Origin: Thermoplasmata archaeon
Lineage (GTDB): Archaea > Thermoplasmatota > Thermoplasmata > UBA184
Direction: 5' to 3'
Assembly: GCA_030039915.1 (NCBI GenBank)
Contig: JASHUP010000229.1
Span: 1 to 13,726 of the forward strand
Length of the DNA: 13,726 nucleotides
Shown: in pieces, positions 6,176-12,648 of the stretch
Layout of the letters: the number at the start of each line of letters is the position of its first letter
Position numbering within the stretch: position 1 is the first letter of the stretch
Notes under the pieces: model-generated
What the model was told of the DNA's origin: nothing
The model's database searches: none
Seen by the model: only the letters and a program-made list of their open reading frames with translations
Translations under genes and position numbers: made by a program

Positions 6176-7237
6176 GTGGACCTCGCCGCGCTCTACCGCC
6201 TTCTTCCCTCGCTCGAGCAGGAGTTAACCTCCTCCTACCTCAGCGCGGCGCGAGCCGCGCCTCGAGAAGTGCGACCGTATCTCGAAGTCAACCGCGAGTT
6301 CACGCTGCGCGGCGGCAAGCGTTTTCGCGCGATGCTCGTGCTCGCGGGGTACCACATCGCCAGCGGACGGAACCCCCGTCCCGCGCTGCCGGTCGCCGCC
6401 GCTCTCGAGCATTTCCAGAGCTGGATGCTGATCCACGACGACATCATCGATCACGCCGAGGAGCGTCGGGGCGGGCCGTCCGTGCACCGCTCGCTCACCG
6501 CCGCTCACCGGCGGGAGCGCCTCGAGGGTTCGAGCGAGGAGTACGGGGTCGGGCTCGGGATCACCCTCGGCGACCTCGAGGAACCGTTCACCGTCGAGGC
6601 GCTCGCGAACGCGACCTCTTCTGCGGAACACCGCCTCGCCGCCGTCCGCGAGTATGCCCGGATGACTCGCCTCACGGCGTACGGGCAGCTCCTCGACATC
6701 CGCAACGGCGCCCTCGATCCCGGCTCGGTCCGCGAGGACGACGTGCTCGCGGTGCACCGGTTCAAGTCCGCCATCTACACGGTCGTCTCTCCGCTCAAGA
6801 TCGGGGCGTTGCTCGGGGGCTTCCCCGGTCGCCGTCTCGGCGACCTCGAGACGTTCGGTATCAACATCGGGGTCGCCTTCCAGCTCCGAGACGATGTCCT
6901 GGGCGCGGGATTCGACGCCGAGGCATCGGGGAAGAGCTCGAACGACCTCGTCGAGGGCAAGCGCACCCTGCTGGTGGTTCGCGCCTGGGCCGACGCGTCC
7001 GAGACCGACCGCCAGCGCCTCGCGCGAGTCTTGGGGAACGCTCAGGCGATGCCGGAGGACATCGAGCGGGCCCGCAGCGTGATCCGCGAGACGGGGAGCC
7101 TCGCCTATTCCGAGCGGCGGATCGAGGAGCTCACGCGCGTCGCGCTCCGCTGCGTCGACCGCAGTCGTACGATTCCGCCCGCGCGGAAGCCGCTCTTGCA
7201 CGAAGTCGCGGACCGATTGGTCCGGCGGAAGTCGTAG
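6176..7237 (+). CDS. Polyprenyl diphosphate synthase (GGPP/FPP synthase type)
   Basis: An all-helical trans-prenyltransferase of 353 residues that adds isopentenyl diphosphate to allylic diphosphates, supplying geranylgeranyl or longer chains for archaeal ether lipids and other isoprenoids. Seen: GGKRFR at residues 46-51 (IPP binding); the first aspartate-rich motif DDIIDHAEERRG at 88-99; FQLRDDVLG at 235-243 as the second; and the Lys-rich GKSSNDLVEGKRTLL at 252-266. The residue five positions before the first Asp is Trp83. Bulky residues there usually limit chain length, so C15 or C20 is more likely than long-chain products, but this is inference. The start is GTG at 6176, just before the conserved N-terminal helix. 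A TATA-like box sits about 29 bases upstream and there is no Shine-Dalgarno, so it is probably leaderless. An ATG at 6153 is out of frame. It ends 12 bases from the convergent prefoldin gene. Confidence 0.94.
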   Translation: MDLAALYRLLPSLEQELTSSYLSAARAAPREVRPYLEVNREFTLRGGKRFRAMLVLAGYHIASGRNPRPALPVAAALEHFQSWMLIHDDIIDHAEERRGGPSVHRSLTAAHRRERLEGSSEEYGVGLGITLGDLEEPFTVEALANATSSAEHRLAAVREYARMTRLTAYGQLLDIRNGALDPGSVREDDVLAVHRFKSAIYTVVSPLKIGALLGGFPGRRLGDLETFGINIGVAFQLRDDVLGAGFDAEASGKSSNDLVEGKRTLLVVRAWADASETDRQRLARVLGNAQAMPEDIERARSVIRETGSLAYSERRIEELTRVALRCVDRSRTIPPARKPLLHEVADRLVRRKS

Positions 7238-7249
7238 GTCGGAGAAGGT

Positions 7250-7636
7250 TCAGCTCTCCGATTCCGGAGAGCCTTGCGATTGGGCGGGCACTCCGGCGTT
7301 CTGGAGCGCCTGAGTCAGATCCTGCTGCATCGAGGTGTAGCGCTCCTTGAGGTGGTTCTCCTGGCGCTCGACCGCCTTCAAGCGCACTTCGGCCGTCTCT
7401 TTCTCCTCGCTGAGGAGGTCCTCGACTTCCTTTCGGTTCTTCGCCCGGACGAGCAATCCCCCGATCGGTCGATAGATGACGACGTCCTCGGGGAGGGACT
7501 TCAACTCCTCGAGAGTGTGGGTGACCTCGCGCAGTTTCAAGTCGACCTGCATCCGTTGCTGCTGGACCGCGCCGAGTTCTTGCTGGAGTCGCTGAAACTG
7601 GCGGATGTCGTTCTGCAGCTTGGCGGGCAGGGCCAC
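7250..7636 (-). CDS. pfdB: Prefoldin beta subunit
   Basis: A 128-residue subunit of the archaeal prefoldin hexamer (two alpha, four beta), a cytoplasmic ATP-independent chaperone that captures unfolded proteins and passes them to the thermosome. It has the classic layout: a coiled-coil helix (about 4-46, rich in Q, L and E), a short beta-hairpin region VVIYRPIGGLLVRA (52-65), and a second coiled-coil helix (about 67-112). The polar tail is Q/S/E-rich. The start is GTG at 7636-7634; no clear Shine-Dalgarno precedes it, but CTTAAG at 7660-7665 is centred about 26 bases upstream and could drive a leaderless transcript. The gene follows pcc1 by 24 bases. A pcc1-pfdB pairing is common in archaea, which supports both calls. 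Confidence 0.94.
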   Translation of the reverse strand: MALPAKLQNDIRQFQRLQQELGAVQQQRMQVDLKLREVTHTLEELKSLPEDVVIYRPIGGLLVRAKNRKEVEDLLSEEKETAEVRLKAVERQENHLKERYTSMQQDLTQALQNAGVPAQSQGSPESES

Positions 7637-7659
7637 GGGCGGGGTGACCGGCCGACCGA

Positions 7660-7665
7660 CTTAAG
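7660..7665 (-). promoter_or_regulatory. Possible weak TATA element for prefoldin beta
   Basis: CTTAAG, overlapping the TAA stop of pcc1, is the only AT-rich stretch just upstream of the prefoldin GTG, at a centre distance of about 26 bases. It may give prefoldin its own leaderless message in addition to read-through from purB-pcc1. Weak match; no flanking B-recognition element can be claimed. Confidence 0.3.
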
Positions 7666-7963
7666 CGCTTCGCAACCGGGTCGCGCTTGTCGACGCTTGC
7701 ACCGGCCGCCCGGCGGCGCGGGCGGTCGCCAGCGCGAGGTGGATCCAGCCGAGATACGTGTTGAGCGCCGCCCGCATCGCGCCGGAGTCCCGGGCCGAGA
7801 TCACGAGCTCCAACGACCCGTCGGACCCGCGCCGCAGCTCGGCGTGAGCCCGAGGCACCTCTCGGGTCGCCTCGGGGCCGAGCGCTTCGGCGAGCCACTC
7901 GACCAGTTGGGGACGATCGGGCCGGACCGTGATCGAGGCGGTCCAGGCCGTCGACTCGGTCAT
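7661..7963 (-). CDS. pcc1: KEOPS complex subunit Pcc1
   Basis: A 100-residue protein of the Pcc1 family, the small dimerising subunit of KEOPS. KEOPS installs N6-threonylcarbamoyl on A37 of ANN-decoding tRNAs, with Kae1 as the catalytic partner bound by Pcc1. The diagnostic segment is ARDSGAMRAALNTYLGW at residues 57-73, matching the family's D-x-x-x-x-R-x-A-L-N-x-x-L-x-W pattern. Before it come two predicted beta strands (WTASITVRP; AELRRGSDGSLELVISA), and LALATARAA continues the second helix. Length is slightly over the usual 75-90 residues. The ATG at 7963 overlaps the purB TGA as ATGA, so it is probably translationally coupled to purB. Kae1, Bud32 and Cgi121 are not in this window. Confidence 0.9.
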   Translation of the reverse strand: MTESTAWTASITVRPDRPQLVEWLAEALGPEATREVPRAHAELRRGSDGSLELVISARDSGAMRAALNTYLGWIHLALATARAAGRPVQASTSATRLRSA

Positions 7964-9327
7964 CGCGCCAGGCGGCGTTCGACGTGGGCGATGACGCGGT
8001 CCGTCTTGATCGCGGCAGCACTAACGTAGGCGGCGGGGTCGAGGAGGCTGTCGATTTCCTCCGGCGAGAGATGGTCGCGCACGGTCGCATTCGCCTTCGC
8101 CCGTTCGACCAAGGAGGGTCCTTCCGCCGAGGCCTCACTCATCGTCCGCAATAGCTCGTGCGCTTCTGAGCGCGCGAGACCTTTCTGGGTCAGGGCGAGC
8201 ATCAAGCTCTCGGTCATGGCTCCTCCTCCGGAGCGCGCGATCTCCGCGGCCATTCGACCGACATCCACCCGCAGTCCGCGGAAGACTTCCGTGAGCTTCG
8301 TCAGAAGGTCGTCGGTCAGCACGATCGAATGCGGGAGGACGATCCGTTCGTTGGCCGAGTTGGCGAGGTCGCGCTCGTGCCACTGGACCATGTTTTCGAG
8401 CGGGGGCAATGCGAAGGCGCGGACCAGGCGCGCGAGGCTTGTGACGTTCTCGGAGACGATCGGATTCCGTTTCTGGGCCATGGTCGAGCTTCCGACCTGG
8501 TGCGCCTCGTCGAACGGTTCGGCCACCTCGCCGATCTCCGTTCGTTGGAGGTTGCGGACCTCCGTGGAGAGCCGCTCGGCGGTCGACGCGACGAGGGCGA
8601 GGAAGTTCGTGAACTCCGCGATCCGGTCCCGTCCGACGATCTGAGTGGGAGCTTCGTCCGCTCGTAGGCCGAGCAGCTGCATGACTCCTCCCTCGATCTC
8701 GCTCGCTCGAGAGCCAAATCCCGCTCCCGTGCCGACCGCCCCTGCCATCTTGCCGACGGCGAGCCGTGGAAGGAGCTCGTCCAGGCGGTCCCGGTGACGA
8801 CTCACCTCGGCGGCCGCCACCGCGACCTTGTACCCGAAGGAAATAGGAACGCCATGCTGCCCGTGCGTCCGTCCGACTTCGGGAGTGGCCCGGTGCCGGC
8901 GGGCGAGCTCGACCAGCGCCCGCGCAAGATCGGTCAGGTCGGCTCGCACGACGGCCGCGCTCTCCTTGAGCTCGAGCGCGAGCGCGGTGTCGGTGATGTC
9001 GGCGCTGGTGGCACCGAAATGGACCCAGCGGCCAGCGGGACCGCTCGCTTCGGCGAGGGCCCGGGTGATCGCCATCACGTCGTGCCGGAGCGACCGCTCG
9101 AGCTCATCGACCCGAGCAAGGGGAACATGCGTGAGGTCCGCGGACCGAGCGATGGCGGCCGCCGCGTCCGATGGGATCACTCCGAGTTCGCCCTGCACCT
9201 GAGCGAGAGCCGCCTCCACACGCAGGGCCCGCGTGAGACGCGCGTCGCGCGAAAAGAGGTTCCGGACCGACTCTCGTCCGTAGCGAAATTCGAGTGGGCA
9301 AAAAAGAGAACCCGCCTCGTTCGTCAC
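7960..9327 (-). CDS. purB: Adenylosuccinate lyase
   Basis: Adenylosuccinate lyase removes fumarate from SAICAR and from adenylosuccinate in purine synthesis, as a cytoplasmic tetramer of the fumarase/aspartase superfamily. Seen, numbered from the GTG at 9327: CPLEFRYG at 10-17 (the usual ASL opening); VHFGATSADITDTA at 102-115; RTHGQHGVPISFG at 153-165 with the catalytic His; the signature loop GSSTMAQKRNP at 279-289. The loop fits G-S-x-x-M-x-x-K-x-N, but Ala-Gln replaces the common Pro-His or Pro-Tyr. At 455 residues it is a normal length. I chose GTG 9327 over an in-frame ATG at 9408 because the TATATA at 9349-9356 lies inside the longer version, centred about 25 bases upstream of 9327, and homologues start near CPLE. 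Probably leaderless. It leads a purB-pcc1-pfdB run. Confidence 0.95.
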   Translation of the reverse strand: MTNEAGSLFCPLEFRYGRESVRNLFSRDARLTRALRVEAALAQVQGELGVIPSDAAAAIARSADLTHVPLARVDELERSLRHDVMAITRALAEASGPAGRWVHFGATSADITDTALALELKESAAVVRADLTDLARALVELARRHRATPEVGRTHGQHGVPISFGYKVAVAAAEVSRHRDRLDELLPRLAVGKMAGAVGTGAGFGSRASEIEGGVMQLLGLRADEAPTQIVGRDRIAEFTNFLALVASTAERLSTEVRNLQRTEIGEVAEPFDEAHQVGSSTMAQKRNPIVSENVTSLARLVRAFALPPLENMVQWHERDLANSANERIVLPHSIVLTDDLLTKLTEVFRGLRVDVGRMAAEIARSGGGAMTESLMLALTQKGLARSEAHELLRTMSEASAEGPSLVERAKANATVRDHLSPEEIDSLLDPAAYVSAAAIKTDRVIAHVERRLAR

Positions 9328-9348
9328 ACCCGGAGAGCCGCCGCTGGG

Positions 9349-9356
9349 TATATATT
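9349..9356. promoter_or_regulatory. TATA box TATATATT between purB and carbamate kinase
   Basis: The strongest TATA-like element in the window. On the minus strand it is centred about 25 bases from the GTG at 9327, fitting a leaderless purB transcript. On the plus strand it is about 75 bases before the carbamate kinase ATG, so it could also serve that gene with a leader of roughly 45-50 bases. Its near-palindromic core allows either orientation. Confidence 0.65.
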
Positions 9357-9414
9357 CGTATTCGGGCGGACGGGCCCGGTCCCCCGTCGAGCCGGCTCCA
9401 CCGCCCATCTATTC

Positions 9415-9420
9415 AGGGGG
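9415..9420 (+). promoter_or_regulatory. Probable ribosome-binding site for carbamate kinase
   Basis: AGGGGG followed by a seven-base spacer precedes the ATG at 9428. It is G-rich and an imperfect Shine-Dalgarno, but its position is right and it fits a leadered transcript from the 9349-9356 box. Confidence 0.4.
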
Positions 9421-9427
9421 ATTTAGG

Positions 9428-10402
9428 ATGGCCGAACGGACGGGGGAGATGCCCGGCATTCTGGTCGCGCTCGGCGGCAACGCCCTTCACCGGGCTGGCG
9501 GCCGAGGCTCGTGGGACGAGGCGCGGCTGCAAATGCGCCAGGCGGTGGGCGTCCTCGCGGAGATCGCGGCGGGGCACGAGGAGCTCGTTCTCTCGCACGG
9601 GAATGGACCCCAGGTCGGCGCCCTCCTCCGACAGAACGAGCTCGCGTCGCGGGAGATCCCGGTTCGCCCGATGGACGTCCTGGGCGCGGAGACCCAAGGA
9701 CAGATCGGATACCTCATCCAGACCGAGCTGACTCCCGCCCTGCGCCGGCGCAAGGTCGACCGATCCGTACTAACGGTCATCAGCCGTACCGAGGTGTCCG
9801 CGTCGGATCCGGCGTTTGCCCATCCGTCGAAGCCCGTGGGCCGTTTCTATCCGGAGGATGAGGCCCGCGTCCTGCGCAAGCAGTACGCCTGGGCGATGCG
9901 GTACGACGGCGCGCGCGGCGGTTGGCGTCGGATCGTCCCCTCCCCCCGTCCGGTGCGCTGGGTCGAGGGGGGAGCGGTGCGCGCGCTGCTTGAATCGGGA
10001 CTCGGAGCGCGGTGGATCCCTGTCGTGGCCGGGGGAGGTGGGATTCCGGTCGTGCGTCGGCCCGATGGGACTTACGAAGGAGTGGAAGCGGTCATCGACA
10101 AGGACCTCGCCGCCTCGCTCGTCGCTCGCGAGCTGGGGGTCGACACCCTCGCGGTCGTGACAGACGTCCCGGGCGCCGCGGTCGCGTTCGGGAAGCGAGG
10201 CGAGCGTTGGTTGGCGAAGGTCTCCCGAAGCGAACTTATCGAGCTCTTTCAGCGAGGAGAGTTCGCAGAAGGTTCCATGGGCCCGAAGGTCGAAGCGGGT
10301 CTCGAGTTTCTCGCCGGCGGTGGTCGTCGGTTCGTGATCACGGACATCCCCTCCCTGGCACGCGCGCTGCGCGGGGAGGCCGGAACCCGCGTGGAGGCCT
10401 AA
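9428..10402 (+). CDS. arcC: Carbamate kinase
   Basis: A 324-residue amino-acid-kinase-fold enzyme that interconverts carbamoyl phosphate plus ADP with carbamate plus ATP in the cytoplasm. Motifs in order: VALGGNAL at residues 13-20; SHGNGPQVG at 56-64; DVLGAETQGQIGYLIQ at 83-98 (carbamate kinase-specific lobe); KPVGRFY at 135-141; RRIVPSPRP at 167-175; AGGGGIPV at 201-208; EAVIDKDLAA at 220-229; VVTDVPG at 243-249; FAEGSMGPKVEA at 279-290. All main family landmarks are present, so it is probably active. Length is typical. No arginine deiminase, ornithine transcarbamylase or other fermentation partner is nearby, so the metabolic direction is open. It is divergent from purB, and its TAA overlaps the TAG of the convergent asparagine-synthase-like gene (CTAA, 10399-10402). 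Confidence 0.96.
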   Translation: MAERTGEMPGILVALGGNALHRAGGRGSWDEARLQMRQAVGVLAEIAAGHEELVLSHGNGPQVGALLRQNELASREIPVRPMDVLGAETQGQIGYLIQTELTPALRRRKVDRSVLTVISRTEVSASDPAFAHPSKPVGRFYPEDEARVLRKQYAWAMRYDGARGGWRRIVPSPRPVRWVEGGAVRALLESGLGARWIPVVAGGGGIPVVRRPDGTYEGVEAVIDKDLAASLVARELGVDTLAVVTDVPGAAVAFGKRGERWLAKVSRSELIELFQRGEFAEGSMGPKVEAGLEFLAGGGRRFVITDIPSLARALRGEAGTRVEA

Positions 10403-11163
10403 CGCGTCGGCCGCTCTGCGGCGCTCGCGAGCGCCGCCACACCGGTGCCGTACTGGATTGCCCGCTTTCGCCGTCCGGCGAGTTCGGCCGGAACGCCCCG
10501 TAGAATCGACCATTCTCGAAAGAGGCGCTTCGGGTTCGTCGCGGGGAGTCTTCGGGCGATCGGAACACTGAGCGCGCTTTCGATGAAGCCGGGGGCCAGA
10601 AAGGGAGCCACGATCTCCTTACCGGTGCGTTCGGCGATCCGACGGGTGCGTGGCCAATCGACGGCGAGGAGTCGATCGAGGTCGGCACGAACTCGGATCT
10701 CGGCCTCGGCGGAGCTCATGCCGGCGTAATGCGCGTACCCCAGGAACAGCTCGTCGGCCCCCTGTCCGCAAACCAGGGTGTCGGCGGGAGCGCGTTCGAT
10801 GGCAAGTGCGAGCGAGAGAAGCACCGTGCGGACCACCCACGGCACGCCGCCCAACTCCTCGACAAATCGGAGGGATGCGTCGTGAACGTCGCCCCCGTCG
10901 ATGGCGATCCCCCGCCAAGGAAGGTCGAGCAGCCCCGCTCCGCGTTGGCCCGCGAGCAGGTCGGGGCTCCCCGGCCGACCGACCGTGCACAGGGTGAGCT
11001 CGGGGCGGCGGCGCAACTCCCACGCGAGAAGCGAGGAGTCGATTCCACCGGAATACAGGACCGCGAGCGCTTCCGTTCCGTTCAACACGGGCTGGAGCGA
11101 CTGCTCGAGAGCCCGGTCGAGATCATGGAAGAGCCGAGATGTCTCTGGATCCGGGGACGTCAC
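10399..11163 (-). CDS. Stand-alone asparagine-synthase-like (AsnB C-terminal) domain protein
   Basis: A 254-residue cytoplasmic protein made only of the ATP-pyrophosphatase half of asparagine synthetase B. The PP-loop YSGGIDSSLLA is at residues 37-47, the second synthetase motif CGQGADELFLGY at 132-143, and a late basic motif RRKRAIQYGTG at 231-241 corresponds to the C-terminal substrate-side segment. The glutamine amidotransferase domain of AsnB is absent, and no N-terminal Cys nucleophile exists. If it makes an amide, ammonia must come from free ammonium or a separate partner. Single-domain homologues occur in archaea without assigned function. The start is GTG at 11163-11161 with GGAG six bases upstream. 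It is divergent from the HAD phosphatase gene and shares stop-codon bases with carbamate kinase. The reaction is unknown; the adenylating fold is secure. Confidence 0.88.
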   Translation of the reverse strand: MTSPDPETSRLFHDLDRALEQSLQPVLNGTEALAVLYSGGIDSSLLAWELRRRPELTLCTVGRPGSPDLLAGQRGAGLLDLPWRGIAIDGGDVHDASLRFVEELGGVPWVVRTVLLSLALAIERAPADTLVCGQGADELFLGYAHYAGMSSAEAEIRVRADLDRLLAVDWPRTRRIAERTGKEIVAPFLAPGFIESALSVPIARRLPATNPKRLFREWSILRGVPAELAGRRKRAIQYGTGVAALASAAERPTR

Positions 11164-11169
11164 CGCGGG

Positions 11170-11173
11170 CTCC
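11170..11173 (-). promoter_or_regulatory. Ribosome-binding site GGAG for the AsnB-like gene
   Basis: GGAG on the minus strand with a six-base spacer precedes the GTG at 11163. It supports this start and a leadered transcript, unlike several other operon heads in the window. Confidence 0.5.
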
Positions 11174-11205
11174 GATCGCCGACCCCGACGTACTGTCGGA
11201 CAGAG

Positions 11206-11211
11206 TATTAT
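11206..11211. promoter_or_regulatory. AT-rich TATA-like element between divergent AsnB-like and HAD genes
   Basis: TATTAT is the only AT-rich stretch in the divergent gap. On the minus strand it is about 45 bases before the AsnB-like GTG, allowing a short leader with the GGAG. On the plus strand it overlaps the ATG at 11210 and lies about 25 bases before an in-frame GTG at 11234, which would be a leaderless start for the HAD gene. Confidence 0.4.
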
Positions 11212-11815
11212 GCAGCCCCCCGATTCGTGGCTCGTGGCTTCCGGCGATCATGGCCGGTCTCGGTCGATCCGGCGGGCTCTCTTCGTGGACCGGGACGGTA
11301 CGTTGAATCCCGACCTGCACTACTTGAAGGATGCCGAGCGTCTCGAGCTCTACCGAGGCGTCGGGGACGCACTCTCACTCGCGCACGATCACGGTTTCAT
11401 CGTCCTCTGCGTCACCAATCAATCCGGAGTTGAGCGGGGCCTGTACTCGCGAAGCGATGTAGAACGAATTCATGAGCGGCTGAACGTGCTGCTCCAACCC
11501 CATCGAGCCCGTGTGGACGGATTTTACTACTGTCCACATGCCCCCGAAACGAAGTGCGAGTGTCGCAAACCCGGGACCCTGCTCTTCCGTCAGGCTCGGG
11601 AGGATTGGAATATCGACTTCTCTACGAGTGCGATCGTCGGGGACCGAGACTTGGACGTCGAGGCGGGCCACGCGCTCGGGCTCTTGACCGCCCGCGTGAC
11701 CCCGCCCGGGCACGACGGAGCGCCCGCGTTCGAGCCTTCCGAGCTCGGGGTGCCCGCCGAGGTGAATGCGGGTTCCTTCGCGGCCGCGGTCGCCCGGATT
11801 CTCGCCCGAGGGTGA
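11210..11815 (+). CDS. HAD-superfamily phosphatase, GmhB / histidinol-phosphatase-like
   Basis: A 201-residue cytoplasmic HAD phosphatase of the group containing D-glycero-manno-heptose 1,7-bisphosphate phosphatase and histidinol phosphatase. Seen: LFVDRDGTLN (residues 24-33) with the nucleophile Asp27 and acid/base Asp29; VTNQSGVERGLY (68-79); CPHAPETKCECRKP (108-121) with the Cys-His-Cys-Cys zinc-site pattern and catalytic Lys120; IVGDRDLDVEAG (142-153) with the metal-binding Asp pair. The zinc motif places it in the GmhB sub-group, but the substrate (heptose bisphosphate, histidinol phosphate or another sugar phosphate) cannot be decided. I list the ATG at 11210; a GTG at 11234 is an equally serious start because the likely TATA element overlaps 11210. 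It is divergent from the AsnB-like gene and 74 bases upstream of the DUF92 start. Confidence 0.9.
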   Translation: MQPPDSWLVASGDHGRSRSIRRALFVDRDGTLNPDLHYLKDAERLELYRGVGDALSLAHDHGFIVLCVTNQSGVERGLYSRSDVERIHERLNVLLQPHRARVDGFYYCPHAPETKCECRKPGTLLFRQAREDWNIDFSTSAIVGDRDLDVEAGHALGLLTARVTPPGHDGAPAFEPSELGVPAEVNAGSFAAAVARILARG

Positions 11816-11849
11816 CCCGTTCGGCGGGGGCGGGCGCGCCTCGAAGGCG

Positions 11850-11855
11850 TTAAAC
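11850..11855 (+). promoter_or_regulatory. Possible TATA-like element upstream of DUF92
   Basis: TTAAAC is the only AT-rich stretch between the HAD stop and the DUF92 gene. A transcript starting about 26 bases downstream, near 11878, would include the GGAG and the TTG at 11890 but exclude the upstream TTG at 11866. Weak match; read-through from the HAD gene is also possible. Confidence 0.35.
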
Positions 11856-11877
11856 GCACCACCTGTTGGCGGCCGCG

Positions 11878-11881
11878 GGAG
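11878..11881 (+). promoter_or_regulatory. Ribosome-binding site GGAG for DUF92
   Basis: GGAG with an eight-base spacer precedes the TTG at 11890. The in-frame TTG at 11866 has no such site, so this decides the start. Confidence 0.45.
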
Positions 11882-11889
11882 ACTCAGAC

Positions 11890-12648
11890 TTGCTGCCCTG
11901 GACATCGGCCGTCGTCGGGATAGCTGCGACCGCCATCCTGGCGTTGGCGGCCGTCCTCGCGCGCGCCCTGACGCCCGCAGCGGGGGCGGTGGCGGCCGGT
12001 TTCGGGGTGGTCATCGTCGTCTTCGCCGGATTCGCCTACCTCGCGCTGCTCATCTTGTTCGTCGCGGCGAGCGTGCTCGCCACGCGCTACCGATTTGAGG
12101 ACAAACGACGGCAGAACCTGCAGGAGGGTCGAGGCGGCGAGCGTGGGGTTTCGAACGTGGTCGCGCATATCATCATCCCGACCGGGATCGCGACAGCGGG
12201 GGGCTTGCCTTCTCCTCTGCTCAGCCCTTCGGTCACCGCCCTCTTCTTCGCGAGCGCGCTCGCGTTCGGTGGAGCCGACACGTTCGCGAGCGAGTTCGGC
12301 GTGCTCTCGGGGCGGGCGCGCAGCATCCTCACCGGCCGAGACGTCCCACCCGGAACCAACGGGGGGGTCTCGCTGCGCGGCGAGGTCGCCGCGCTCGTCG
12401 CCTCGGTGACAACTGCGCTCGTGGGTCTCGGCCTGTTCCTTGTATTCGGTACCCCCGTGCCGAACGCGCCCCTCTTCGTGATAACGGTCCTGGCCGCCGG
12501 GTTCGTGGCCTGCCAGGTCGATTCGATCCTGGGAGAAACGCTCGAGAACCGAGGAATCCTCAACAAAGGTTCGACGAACTTCCTCGGAATGCTATCGGCC
12601 GTCGGCTTCGCGGCCGTCGTGCTGGCCCTCGCGAGTGGAGTCGCATGA
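11890..12648 (+). CDS. DUF92 family integral membrane protein
   Basis: A 252-residue polytopic membrane protein of the DUF92 (TIGR00297) family with about six hydrophobic segments. Family landmarks, counted from the TTG at 11890: an early ALTPAAGAVAAGFGVV segment; ADTFASEFGVLSGRAR from residue 129; PPGTNGGVSLRGE at 153-165; a conserved DSILGETLENRG from 211; and KGSTNFLG near the end. The best-studied relative is plant VTE6, a phytyl-phosphate kinase that uses a nucleoside triphosphate to make phytyl diphosphate. By analogy an archaeal member could phosphorylate a polyprenyl phosphate for lipid salvage, but this is inference and the archaeal substrate is not known to me. The TTG at 11866 is an alternative start. 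Its TGA overlaps the queC ATG as ATGA, so the two are coupled in one transcript. Confidence 0.88.
   Translation: MLPWTSAVVGIAATAILALAAVLARALTPAAGAVAAGFGVVIVVFAGFAYLALLILFVAASVLATRYRFEDKRRQNLQEGRGGERGVSNVVAHIIIPTGIATAGGLPSPLLSPSVTALFFASALAFGGADTFASEFGVLSGRARSILTGRDVPPGTNGGVSLRGEVAALVASVTTALVGLGLFLVFGTPVPNAPLFVITVLAAGFVACQVDSILGETLENRGILNKGSTNFLGMLSAVGFAAVVLALASGVA

Noticed and set aside
6224..7201. Antisense open frame of 325 codons opposite the prenyl synthase
   Set aside because: No recognisable domain, and the plus strand carries all prenyl synthase motifs in order.
9300..9305. Six-T run on the minus strand as an archaeal terminator
   Set aside because: It lies near the start of purB and encodes the Leu-Phe before CPLEFRYG, so it is coding and not at a gene end.
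8794..9426. Plus-strand open frame opposite the purB N-terminal half
   Set aside because: Shadow of purB; no domain or start signal and composition typical of antisense GC-rich frames.
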